This document shows, one piece after another, positions 19,798 through 27,693 of a stretch of 64,000 bases of DNA. Location of the stretch: contig CP102593.1 in the NCBI GenBank assembly GCA_025666215.1, positions 4,539,001 through 4,603,000 of the forward strand. The letters run 5' to 3'. Position numbers and translations under genes: made by a program. This DNA is from Xanthomonas campestris pv. phormiicola (lineage in GTDB: Bacteria > Pseudomonadota > Gammaproteobacteria > Xanthomonadales > Xanthomonadaceae). The notes beneath the pieces are model-generated. The model searched no databases. It was not told the origin of the DNA and was given only the letters and a program-made list of their open reading frames with translations. Numbering within the stretch: position 1 is the stretch's first letter; each line of letters starts with the position of its first letter.

Positions 19798-21129
19798 TCA
19801 CGCCGTCTTGCGCAGCCGCGCATAGAAGAACCCGTCGCGGTCCTGCTCGCCGGGCAGGCGCTGGCGGCCGCCGCCGGCCGCGTGGCCGCAGGCGGCGCCG
19901 GGATCCTCGGCCACGGCATCGGCGCTGCGCGCCAGGAACGCCTGCAACTGGCGCTCGTTCTCGTCCTTGAGCAGCGAGCAGGTGGCGTAGACCAGCACCC
20001 CGCCCGGCCGCAGCACCTGCCAGCCGGCATCCAGCAGCCGCGCCTGCAGCGCCTGCAGCGCGACCACGTCCTCGCGCCGCCGGTGCAGCAGCACGTCGGG
20101 CTGGCGGCGCACGATGCCGGTCGCCGAGCACGGCGCGTCCAGCAGCACCGCATCGAACGCCTCGCCGTCCCACCAGTTGTCCAGCTGCGCCGCATCGGCC
20201 GCCTGCAGCAAGGCCTGCGCGCCGGCACCGGTGCGTTCGAAGGTCTCGCGCACCCGCGCCAGGCGCCGCGCATCCACGTCCAGCGCGGTCAGGCGCAGGG
20301 TCGGGTCGCGCTCGAGCAGGTGCGCGGACTTGCCGCCGGGCGCGGCGCACGCGTCCAGCACGCGCGCGCCCGGCGCCTGCGCCAGCACGTCGGCGACCTG
20401 TTGCGCCGAGCCGTCCTGCACCGACACCCAGCCGTCGGCGAAGCCGGGCAAGGCGCTCATTGCCACCGATTCGGCCAGGCGGATCGCATCGGCCAGGTCC
20501 GGCACCGCCTGCGCGCCGATGCCGGCGTCGGCCAGCCGCTGCAGATAGGCGTCGCGCGTGCTGCGCTGGCGGTTCACCCGCAGCCACAGCGGCGCCGCCT
20601 GCTGGCTGGCAGCGAAGATCGCCTCGGCCTGCCCGGGCCAGTCGGCGTGCAGCGCATCGCGCAGCCACAGCGGCCAGCCGGCGTCGGCGGCGACCGCCGG
20701 CAGCCCGTCGCGCAGCGCGCGGCGCAGCAAGGCGTTGACCATGCCGGCCTGGCGCGGCCGGTCCAGCGCCCGCGCCGCCTCCACCGTCGCCGACAGCGCC
20801 GCGTGCGGCGCCAGGCCGAGCACGTCGAGCTGGGCGAAGCCGGCCATCAGCAGCGTGCGCAGTTCGGCGTCGCGCTGCGGCAACTGCTTCTGCAGCCACA
20901 GCCGCAGCGCGGCCTCGTAGGCCGGGCGCCGGCGCAGCACGGCGAAGCAGATCGCCTCGACCAGGGCGCGGTCGCGCGGATCGGGCAAGGCCGGCAGCGC
21001 GGTGGCCAGTTCGGCCTTCAGCGAACGGCCGCGGTCGATCACCGCGGCCAGCACGCGGGCGGCGGCCACGCGCGGGGCGACGCCCGGCGGCGGGGCGGCG
21101 GCAGGCATCGCGGCAGGCGCGTCGGTCAT
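19798..21129 (-). CDS. rsmB: 16S rRNA (cytosine-967 C5)-methyltransferase
   Basis: A 443-residue RsmB. The N-terminal NusB-like RNA-binding domain covers about residues 18-150 ([25 protein letters not shown]). The Rossmann methyltransferase domain has motif [16 protein letters not shown], motif [19 protein letters not shown] and motif [16 protein letters not shown], whose cysteine is the catalytic nucleophile. The start MTDAPAAM at 21129 lies 16 bases from the fmt stop, consistent with a def-fmt-rsmB operon. Confidence 0.96.
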   Translation of the reverse strand: MTDAPAAMPAAAPPPGVAPRVAAARVLAAVIDRGRSLKAELATALPALPDPRDRALVEAICFAVLRRRPAYEAALRLWLQKQLPQRDAELRTLLMAGFAQLDVLGLAPHAALSATVEAARALDRPRQAGMVNALLRRALRDGLPAVAADAGWPLWLRDALHADWPGQAEAIFAASQQAAPLWLRVNRQRSTRDAYLQRLADAGIGAQAVPDLADAIRLAESVAMSALPGFADGWVSVQDGSAQQVADVLAQAPGARVLDACAAPGGKSAHLLERDPTLRLTALDVDARRLARVRETFERTGAGAQALLQAADAAQLDNWWDGEAFDAVLLDAPCSATGIVRRQPDVLLHRRREDVVALQALQARLLDAGWQVLRPGGVLVYATCSLLKDENERQLQAFLARSADAVAEDPGAACGHAAGGGRQRLPGEQDRDGFFYARLRKTA

Positions 21130-21145
21130 GGCCGGTCGCGCCGGT

Positions 21146-22069
21146 TCAGGCCAGCACCGGCAGATCGCGCCGGGCGTTGAGGTAGTCGGCGGCGGTGATC
21201 GCCTTGCCGCCTTCGCGCTGCAGCACGCGCAGGCGCAACGCGCCCTGGCCGCAGGCGATGTCGATGCCCTGTTTGGACGCAGCCAGTACCGTGCCCGGCG
21301 GCTGCGCATGCGCCAGCTCCAGCGCCACCGCGCCGTGGATGCGCACGCGTTCGCCGGCCAGCACCGCCTCGGCGATCGGCCACGGATTGAACGCGCGCAC
21401 CCGCAGCGCCAGCTGCGCCGCCGGCTGCTGCCAGTCCAGCCGCGCCTGCGCCTTGTCCAGCTTGTGCGCGTAGGTGACGCCGGCCTCCGGCTGCGGCTGC
21501 GGCACCGGGCGGATGCCGGCGCGCAGCAGGCCCAGGCCGTCGGCCAGCACCTGCGCGCCGAGCGCGGCCAGGCGGTCGTGCAGCTGTCCGCCGGTCTCGC
21601 TGTCGCCGATCGGGGTGCGCTGCGACATCAGCACCGGGCCGGTGTCCAGGCCCGCTTGCATCTGCATCAGGCACACCCCGGTCTCGCTGTCGCCAGCCTC
21701 GATCGCGCGCTGGATCGGCGCGGCGCCGCGCCAGCGCGGCAGCAGCGAGGCGTGCACGTTCCAGCAGCCATGGGTCGGGATCGCCAGCACCGCCTTGGGC
21801 AGGATCAGGCCGTAGGCCACCACCACCATCAGGTCAGGCTGCAGCGCGCGCAGGGTCTGCAGCGCCTCCGGCGAGCGCAAGGACTCCGGCTGCAGCACCG
21901 GAATGCCGCGCGCGACCGCCTCCAGCTTCACCGGCGACGGCGTCAGCCCGCGGCCGCGCCCGGCCGGCCGGTCCGGCTGGGTATAGACCGCGATCACTTC
22001 ATGGCGCTGCGCGGCCGCGCGCAACGACGGCACGGCGAAGTCCGGCGTACCGGCGAAGACGATTTTCAT
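21146..22069 (-). CDS. fmt: Methionyl-tRNA formyltransferase
   Basis: A 307-residue enzyme that formylates initiator Met-tRNA with 10-formyl-tetrahydrofolate. It has the start [19 protein letters not shown], the catalytic core [20 protein letters not shown] with the NVHASLLP signature, DTGPVLMSQ and the C-terminal OB-fold region. Length is standard. It lies between def and rsmB on the same strand. A pair of inverted heptamer repeats occupies the 108-base gap to def. Confidence 0.97.
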   Translation of the reverse strand: MKIVFAGTPDFAVPSLRAAAQRHEVIAVYTQPDRPAGRGRGLTPSPVKLEAVARGIPVLQPESLRSPEALQTLRALQPDLMVVVAYGLILPKAVLAIPTHGCWNVHASLLPRWRGAAPIQRAIEAGDSETGVCLMQMQAGLDTGPVLMSQRTPIGDSETGGQLHDRLAALGAQVLADGLGLLRAGIRPVPQPQPEAGVTYAHKLDKAQARLDWQQPAAQLALRVRAFNPWPIAEAVLAGERVRIHGAVALELAHAQPPGTVLAASKQGIDIACGQGALRLRVLQREGGKAITAADYLNARRDLPVLA

Positions 22070-22076
22070 GGAGGCT

Positions 22077-22117
22077 GGGAACCGGGAATAGGGAATGGAG
22101 AATGGCAAAAGCGCGGA
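22077..22117 (+). repeat. GGGANNN heptamer array with GGCAAAAGCG tail
   Basis: Degenerate heptamers GGGAACC, GGGAATA and GGGAATG are followed by GGCAAAAGCGCGG. An inverted array faces it at 22146-22174. The pair fills the gap between def and fmt. Confidence 0.75.
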
Positions 22118-22145
22118 CCCGGAAATGGACGGACACCGCTCTTAC

Positions 22146-22174
22146 GATTCCCGTTTCCCCATTCCCGTCTCCCG
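22146..22174 (-). repeat. Inverted GGGANNN heptamer array
   Basis: Read on the minus strand this is a run of degenerate heptamers (GGGAGAC, GGGAATG, GGGAAAC, GGGAATC) followed by a tail GTAAGAGCGG similar to the CAAGAGCG tail of other copies. It faces the array at 22077. Confidence 0.72.
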
Positions 22175-22177
22175 GCT

Positions 22178-22690
22178 TCAGGCCACGTGCTTGCGCGCCT
22201 TGGCCAGCTTCTTGCGCACCATCTCGCGCTTGAGCGGGGAGAGGTAGTCGACGAACAGCTTGCCGTCCAGGTGGTCCATCTCGTGCTGCACGCACACCGC
22301 CAGCACACCGTCGGCGGACAGTTCCTGCGGCTGGCCGTGGCGGTCCAGGTAGCGCACGACGATGCTGTCGGCACGGGTCACGTCGGCATAGATGCCGGGC
22401 ACCGACAGGCAGCCTTCCTGGTACACCTGCTCGCCGTCGCGCTGCACGATCTGCGGGTTGATGAACACCTGCGGGGTGTTCTTCTCCTCGCTGACGTCGA
22501 TGACCATGAAGCGCTGGTGCACGTCCACCTGGCTCGCGGCCAGGCCGATGCCGGGGGCCTCGTACATGGTCTCGAACATGTCGTCGAGCAGGCGCTGGAA
22601 CGCCGGCGCGGTCACGTCGGCAGGGTCGACCGGCACCGCCTTGGTGCGCAGGCGGGGATCGGGGAATTCGAGGATGGGAAGCAGGGCCAT
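22178..22690 (-). CDS. def: Peptide deformylase
   Basis: A 170-residue metalloenzyme that removes the formyl group from nascent proteins. All three motifs are present: GIGLAA (47-52), EGCLS with metal-ligand Cys94, and QHEMDHL with His136 and His140 plus catalytic Glu137. It starts at ATG 22690. It leads the def-fmt-rsmB set and is divergent from the LysM gene. Confidence 0.98.
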   Translation of the reverse strand: MALLPILEFPDPRLRTKAVPVDPADVTAPAFQRLLDDMFETMYEAPGIGLAASQVDVHQRFMVIDVSEEKNTPQVFINPQIVQRDGEQVYQEGCLSVPGIYADVTRADSIVVRYLDRHGQPQELSADGVLAVCVQHEMDHLDGKLFVDYLSPLKREMVRKKLAKARKHVA

Positions 22691-22762
22691 AGCGGTACCC
22701 AGATGGGGGCGCCGGAAAATTCGGCAAGACGTGGCAATTCTACCCCGTTCTGGCGCGAACGC

Positions 22763-22793
22763 TTGCGCCGCGCCCAGGGTTCTGGACTATAGT
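22763..22793 (+). promoter_or_regulatory. Promoter of LysM-dprA genes
   Basis: A -10 box TATAGT (22788-22793) lies 35 bases upstream of the LysM gene ATG. The best -35 candidate is TTGCGC (22763-22768), with a rather long 19-base spacer. Confidence 0.4.
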
Positions 22794-22827
22794 GCGCGGA
22801 CCTGTTGGGGAATCAGGCTCCGCACTC

Positions 22828-23961
22828 ATGTTCAATCGACTCCGTACGGTCGTCGCCGTGGCGATGCTCACCGTGGCGACCTATGCCGCTTCCGCGAGCA
22901 TGGCTGCCGAACACCCTGACACCTACGTGGTGCGCAAGGGCGACACGCTGTGGGACATCGCCGGGCGCTTCCTCGGCAAGCCGTGGCTGTGGCCGGAAAT
23001 CTGGCAGGCCAACCCGCAGGTGCAGAACCCGCATCTGATCTACCCCGGCGACGTGCTCAGCCTGGCCTACCTGGACCGCGTGGCGCGTGCCGCGGTCAAG
23101 CCGGGCCCGCGCCAGGACGCGCCGATCGATGCGATCCCGCTGTCCGACGTCGAGCCGTTCCTGAAGAACCTGCGCGTGGCCGACAGCATCGACGGGCTGC
23201 CCTATGTGGTGGGCTTCGAGGACAACCGGCTGCGCGCCACCATCGGCCAGGTGGTCTACGCGACCGGGCTCGGCGATGCGCAGGTCGGACAGCGCTACGC
23301 GGTGGTGCGCCCGACCGTGCGCTACGAGCTGCCCAGGCTCAGCGACGACCTGAACAACGAGGGCCGCAGCACCCAGGGCACCGGCAACCTGTGGCAGACC
23401 TTCGTGGCGCCGGACAACAAGCGCCGCGAGACGCTGGGCTACGAGCTGGCCCAGGTCAATATCGGCACCGTCACCCGCGCCGCCGCCGACAGCCAGACCA
23501 CCGCCCTGCTGCTGCAGGACAGCGCCCGCGAAGTGCGCGCCGGCGACCGCCTGATCGCGGTCGAAGCGCAACCCTACGACCTGCAGTTCGTCCCGCATCC
23601 GCCCTCGGCGCAGGCGCTCGAGGTCGGGCTGCGGGTGCTGGCGGTGGCCGACGCGTTCAGCGCCGCCGGTCCGCGCGACGTGATCGCGCTCTCCGGCGGC
23701 CGCCGCGAAGGCATCGACAACGGCACCGTGGTGTCGCTGTGGCGCCATGGCACCCGGGTCAACGACCGCGTGCGGCGTCCGAACACCTCGCGCGCCGACG
23801 ACGGCTTCACCGGCGGCAGCGGCACGGTCGCCCTGCCCGACGAATACGCCGCGCACGCGATGGTGTTCCGCACCTTCGACAAGGTCAGCTACGCGCTGGT
23901 CATGGACGGCATCAAGCCGACCCGGATCGGCTACGACGTGAAGCACCCGGACGCACGCTGA
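22828..23961 (+). CDS. LysM domain peptidoglycan-binding protein
   Basis: A 377-residue secreted protein. Residues 1-27 form a signal peptide ending ASMAA. The LysM domain at about 30-80 (TYVVRKGDTLWDIAGRFLGK, IWQANPQVQNPHLIYPGDVL) binds peptidoglycan. The rest is a conserved uncharacterised region (RNG..VYATGLGDAQVGQ-type strands, VNIGTVTRA, NDRVRRPN) found in the LysM proteins that sit beside dprA and fmt/def in gammaproteobacteria. ATG 22828 places the signal peptide at the N-terminus. A strong hairpin at 23994 ends the transcription unit. Confidence 0.9.
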   Translation: MFNRLRTVVAVAMLTVATYAASASMAAEHPDTYVVRKGDTLWDIAGRFLGKPWLWPEIWQANPQVQNPHLIYPGDVLSLAYLDRVARAAVKPGPRQDAPIDAIPLSDVEPFLKNLRVADSIDGLPYVVGFEDNRLRATIGQVVYATGLGDAQVGQRYAVVRPTVRYELPRLSDDLNNEGRSTQGTGNLWQTFVAPDNKRRETLGYELAQVNIGTVTRAAADSQTTALLLQDSAREVRAGDRLIAVEAQPYDLQFVPHPPSAQALEVGLRVLAVADAFSAAGPRDVIALSGGRREGIDNGTVVSLWRHGTRVNDRVRRPNTSRADDGFTGGSGTVALPDEYAAHAMVFRTFDKVSYALVMDGIKPTRIGYDVKHPDAR

Positions 23962-23993
23962 CCCGCGCACGCGGGCAAGTCCTACATCCGCAA

Positions 23994-24025
23994 CAGACGG
24001 CGCCCGAGGGCGCCGTCTGCGTTTG
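23994..24025 (+). terminator. Hairpin terminator after LysM gene
   Basis: CAGACGGCGCCC and GGGCGCCGTCTG are perfect 12-base arms with a minimal loop, followed by CGTTTG. The T-run is weak, so termination may be partial and allow read-through into dprA, whose ATG is only 19 bases beyond. Confidence 0.6.
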
Positions 24026-24043
24026 CGGCCTAGCCTGGGGCCC

Positions 24044-25198
24044 ATGTCCGCCCTGCCCGACCACGCACACCCCACCCCCGCAGACCCCGCATTGCTGGCG
24101 CTGTCGCTGGCCGGCGGCGCCAGCGCCCCGCGCAGGCGCCTGCTCGAGCGACACGGCAGCCCTGCCGCCGCGCTGGCCGCCGGCGCGGCGGCCTGGCAGG
24201 CGGCGGGACTGGATCCGGCGCAGAGCGCGGCCCTGCGACAGCCCGACCGCGCCGCGGTGGACGCCGCGCTGGCCTGGCTGGCGCAGCCGCGCCGGCACCT
24301 GCTCGGCTGCCACGACCCCGACTACCCGGCGCTGCTGCTGCGCAGCCCCAATCCGCCGCTGGCGCTGTATCTGGAAGGCGACCCGGCGGCGCTGTGGCAT
24401 CCAGCGGTGGCGGTGGTCGGCAGCCGCGCGCCCAGCGCCGGCGGCCGCGACAATGCGCATCGCTTCGCCCTGGCGTTGGCCGCGGCCGGGCTGGCGGTGA
24501 CCAGCGGCATGGCCGCCGGGGTCGATGCCGCCGCGCATGCGGCGGCGCTGTCGCGCCAGGATGGGCTCACCGTGGCGGTGGTCGGCACCGGCGCGGACCT
24601 GGCCTATCCGCGCCAGCATGCCGCGCTGCGCGAGCGCATCGCCGCGCGCGGCGCGGTGGTCAGCGAGCATCCGCCCGGCACCCCGGCGCGGCCCGGCCAC
24701 TTCCCGGCACGCAACCGGATCATCGCCGGGCTGACCCTGGCCACCCTGGTGATCGAAGCCGCCACCCGCTCCGGCGCGCTGATCACCGCGCGCCTGGCCG
24801 CCGAGGCCGGGCGCGACGTGTTCGCCGTGCCCGGCTCCATCCACAACCCCATGGCGCGCGGCTGCCACCGCCTGATCCGCGACGGCGCAGGACTGGTCGA
24901 GAACGCCGAGGAGGTGCTGGCCGGGGTTGCCCCGCTGGCCGCCGAACTGGCCGATGCCTTGCGCGGACGCCTGCGCGCCCCCACTGAGAGGAGCGCCGAC
25001 GACCCCGGCGCCATGCCGCCCTTCCCCGATCCCGACTACCAGCGCTTGTGGCAGGCGCTGGGCCACGACCCCACCTGTATGGATTCAGTGATCGCGCGCA
25101 CCGGATTGACGGCTGCGGCGGCCTCCTCCATGCTGCTGGCCATGGAACTGGATGGCTACGTGGCGGTCGAACGAGGTCGTTACACCCGCAAACCCTAG
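24044..25198 (+). CDS. dprA: DNA processing protein DprA
   Basis: A 384-residue protein that loads RecA on single-stranded DNA during natural transformation. The Rossmann-like DprA domain (about 95-290) has [67 protein letters not shown] and [20 protein letters not shown]. The C-terminal winged-helix domain (about 320-384) ends with [17 protein letters not shown]. Start ATG 24044. It is in the conserved fmt/def-lysM-dprA-smg-topA order. Confidence 0.96.
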   Translation: MSALPDHAHPTPADPALLALSLAGGASAPRRRLLERHGSPAAALAAGAAAWQAAGLDPAQSAALRQPDRAAVDAALAWLAQPRRHLLGCHDPDYPALLLRSPNPPLALYLEGDPAALWHPAVAVVGSRAPSAGGRDNAHRFALALAAAGLAVTSGMAAGVDAAAHAAALSRQDGLTVAVVGTGADLAYPRQHAALRERIAARGAVVSEHPPGTPARPGHFPARNRIIAGLTLATLVIEAATRSGALITARLAAEAGRDVFAVPGSIHNPMARGCHRLIRDGAGLVENAEEVLAGVAPLAAELADALRGRLRAPTERSADDPGAMPPFPDPDYQRLWQALGHDPTCMDSVIARTGLTAAAASSMLLAMELDGYVAVERGRYTRKP

Positions 25199-25241
25199 TT
25201 TCTTCACCTCCACAGCGTCTAGCGACGCAGGCCGAGGGGCA

Positions 25242-25715
25242 ATGAAAGAGAGCATTCTGGATGTCCTGCTGTACCTGTTCGAACATTATTTCAGCGAGGA
25301 TGCGGACCCGGTCCGCGATCGCGACTCCCTCCAGAATGGCCTGATCCAGGCCGGCTTCAGCCCCACCGAGATCAGCAAGGCGTTCGATTGGCTCGATGCC
25401 CTGGCCGACCAGCGGCCGGCCGTGGCGCAACCGCGCATCGACGGCCCGATCCGCATCTACCACGGCCCGGAGCTGGACAAGCTCGACGTGGAATGCCGCG
25501 GTTTCCTGCTGTTCCTGGAACAACACGGCATCCTCGACAGCGACCAGCGCGAGCTGGTGCTGGACCGGGCGATGGCGCTGGACCAGGACGAACTGGACCT
25601 GGACGACCTGAAATGGGTGGTGCTGATGGTGCTGTTCAACCAGCCCGGCGCCGAGGCGGCCTACGCGTGGATGGAAACGCAGATGTTCGTCGACGAGCCG
25701 GAGCCCGTGCACTGA
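25242..25715 (+). CDS. smg: Smg family protein (DUF494)
   Basis: A 157-residue cytoplasmic protein of the Smg/DUF494 family. It starts [17 protein letters not shown] and carries [10 protein letters not shown] and the C-terminal [16 protein letters not shown] typical of the family. The start is supported by a GAGGGG ribosome site eight bases upstream. It lies between dprA and topA as in many gammaproteobacteria. Its biochemical role is not established. Confidence 0.93.
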   Translation: MKESILDVLLYLFEHYFSEDADPVRDRDSLQNGLIQAGFSPTEISKAFDWLDALADQRPAVAQPRIDGPIRIYHGPELDKLDVECRGFLLFLEQHGILDSDQRELVLDRAMALDQDELDLDDLKWVVLMVLFNQPGAEAAYAWMETQMFVDEPEPVH

Positions 25716-25737
25716 CGCACTGACGGGCCCTGTCCGC

Positions 25738-26445
25738 ATGCACGAGGAACCCGCCCACAGCGCCTGGTACTACGCCGACGCGGCACGCCAGCGGCACGGC
25801 CCGCTGAGCACCGCGGTGCTGCTGCAACGCCTGCGCGACGGGCTGCTGGAGCGCAGCACCCTGATCTGGCGCGAAGGCATGCCGGAGTGGCGGCCGCTGC
25901 ACGCGCTTGCCGACGAACTCGGCCTGCCGGCGACAGCGCCGCCGCCGCTGCCAGCAGCGGCGAGCGCCGCCCCGACCCTGCCCGCCGCGGCTCCGCGCAA
26001 CGGCCTGTCCGGCTGCGGCATCGGCGCGATCGTCGCGGTCGCGGTCGGCGTGGCGCTGCTGGCGATGATCGGGATTCTCGCCGCCATCGCCTTGCCCGCG
26101 TATCAGGACTACACGCTGCGCACCAGGGCCACCCTGGCGATCGGCAGCGTCGCCCCGCTGAAGTCCCGGATCTCCGGCTTCGCCGCGCAGCAGGGGCGCT
26201 GTCCGGTCAACGGCGATCCCGGCTTCGGCACCGCCGCGAGCTATGCCAGCGAATTCGTCGCGCAGGTGCGGATCGGCCGTTTCGACAACGGCCATTGCGG
26301 CCTGGAAGCGACGCTGCACGCGCCCGGGAAGGCCAAGCTGGATGGCAAGGCGCTGTGGCTGGACTACGATGAGCGCGCTTCGGCCTGGAACTGCAGTTCC
26401 GAGCTGGACGACCGCTATCTGCCTGCGCATTGCCGCGGCGGTTGA
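25738..26445 (+). CDS. GYF_2 domain protein with pilin-like transmembrane segment
   Basis: A 235-residue protein. The N-terminal GYF_2/DUF4339 domain (about 9-62) has WYYADAARQRHGPLS and LIWREGMPEWRPL. A proline/alanine linker leads to a single hydrophobic helix (about 95-122) continuing as ILAAIALPAYQDYTLRTRAT, a type IV pilin-like N-terminal helix. The C-terminal part (about 130-235) is pilin-like with four cysteines. A canonical prepilin peptidase site at the N-terminus is absent, so this is not an ordinary pilin; it looks like a GYF_2-anchored pseudopilin-type protein. The function is unknown. It is followed by a second GYF_2 gene. Confidence 0.8.
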   Translation: MHEEPAHSAWYYADAARQRHGPLSTAVLLQRLRDGLLERSTLIWREGMPEWRPLHALADELGLPATAPPPLPAAASAAPTLPAAAPRNGLSGCGIGAIVAVAVGVALLAMIGILAAIALPAYQDYTLRTRATLAIGSVAPLKSRISGFAAQQGRCPVNGDPGFGTAASYASEFVAQVRIGRFDNGHCGLEATLHAPGKAKLDGKALWLDYDERASAWNCSSELDDRYLPAHCRGG

Positions 26446-26484
26446 GCGGAAATGGATTTTTCATCGCACCTCAGGGGAACAGGA

Positions 26485-27426
26485 ATGAGTGAGTGGTACT
26501 ACGCCGACGCCGCGCAGCAGCGTCATGGACCGATGCCGGCCGCCGACCTGCAGCAGCGTTTCCAGCGCGGCGAGGTCGGCCTGACCACGCTGGTGTGGCG
26601 CGACGGCCTCAGCGAATGGCATCCGCTGGCCGATTTCGTCGACGAACTGGGCCTGGCCCAGGCACCGGCGGCGATCGCGCCGAGCGACGCCGCCGAGGCG
26701 CCGCCGGCGCCGCCCGCGCAGGCATTGCCGGCGGCCTGGACCTCGCCGGAACCCGACGCCGCCGCGCATTCGCCCTACGCCGCCCCCGCCGCCCCGCTCA
26801 GCGAGGAGCCGCGCTTCGTCGCCGGCGGCGAGGTGGTGCAGGCCGGCTTCTGGAAGCGCACCGCCGCCTACCTGATCGACGGCATGCTGGTCGGCATGGT
26901 CTCGCAGGTGATCCAGTTCGCGGTGATGCTGGGTTTCTTCGGCTTCAGCAGCCTGGGCAGCGGCAGTCCCGATTTCAGCACCCCCGGCGGCATCGTCATG
27001 CTGGTGCTGGTGTACCTGCTGCCGCTGGCGATGTCGGCGCTGTACTTCGGCCTGTTCCACGCCTCGACCAAGCAGGCCACGCTGGGCAAGATGGCGGTCG
27101 GCATCAAGGTGGTGCGCACCGACGGCAGCCGGATCAGCCTGGGCCGCGGCATCGGCCGCTATTTCGGCTTCCTGCTGAGCAGCCTGACCATCTTCATCGG
27201 CTTCCTGATGGCCGCCTTCACCGAGCGCAAGCAGGCCCTGCACGACATGCTCTGCGACACCCTGGTGGTGGACAAATGGGCCTATACCGACCACCCGGAG
27301 TGGCAGCAGCACAAGCTGGGCACGGTCACCGTGGTGATCCTGTCGCTGTTCGGCGTGCTGATGGTCGGGGTGCTGCTGCTGGTGATCCTGCTGATCGGCG
27401 TGGCGGCCAGTGGCAATTGGCACTGA
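26485..27426 (+). CDS. GYF_2 domain plus RDD family membrane protein
   Basis: A 313-residue inner-membrane protein. The N-terminal GYF_2/DUF4339 domain (about 3-56) has EWYYADAAQQRHGPMPAADL and LVWRDGLSEWHPLADF, closely similar to the domain in the preceding gene. A Pro/Ala linker is followed by an RDD domain (about 125-270) with FWKRTAAYLIDGMLVGMV, containing the R and D residues, KMAVGIKVVRTDG and QALHDMLCDTLVV, then a final transmembrane helix. The start ATG 26485 has an AGGGGAACAGGA ribosome site. Its role may be in ion homeostasis as for other RDD proteins, but this is inference. Confidence 0.85.
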   Translation: MSEWYYADAAQQRHGPMPAADLQQRFQRGEVGLTTLVWRDGLSEWHPLADFVDELGLAQAPAAIAPSDAAEAPPAPPAQALPAAWTSPEPDAAAHSPYAAPAAPLSEEPRFVAGGEVVQAGFWKRTAAYLIDGMLVGMVSQVIQFAVMLGFFGFSSLGSGSPDFSTPGGIVMLVLVYLLPLAMSALYFGLFHASTKQATLGKMAVGIKVVRTDGSRISLGRGIGRYFGFLLSSLTIFIGFLMAAFTERKQALHDMLCDTLVVDKWAYTDHPEWQQHKLGTVTVVILSLFGVLMVGVLLLVILLIGVAASGNWH

Positions 27427-27430
27427 GGTC

Positions 27431-27467
27431 GGGAGTCGGGAGTCGGGACTCGGGACCGGGGACCCGG
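27431..27467 (+). repeat. GGGANTC heptamer array (about 5 units)
   Basis: Units GGGAGTC, GGGAGTC, GGGACTC, GGGACC and GGGGACC follow the stop codon of the RDD gene. It belongs to the heptamer family; no clear CAAGNGCG tail follows. Confidence 0.8.
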
Positions 27468-27693
27468 AGAACGGAAGTCGGTGAAGCCCCATGGCCGGTA
27501 CTGGCCGGGCGACGGCGCTTGACAGCCGCGACCGGACATGTCCACTAATAAAAAAGAGCCGCAGCTGAACGCCCGGGGTACCCGCCTCGGGCGTCGGCCT
27601 CTCTGAACACCGCAACGCTTCACTAACCGGAGCAATTGCGCCACCCTACCGCCCCCAGGGCGCCCGCCCCGCCCATTCGAAGCCCACCCCATC

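Noticed and set aside
27540..27610. Large stem-loop upstream of topA as a riboswitch or attenuator
   Set aside because: The arms ACGCCCGGGG and CCTCGGGCGT do pair, but no leader peptide, alternative structure or known RNA family is recognisable.
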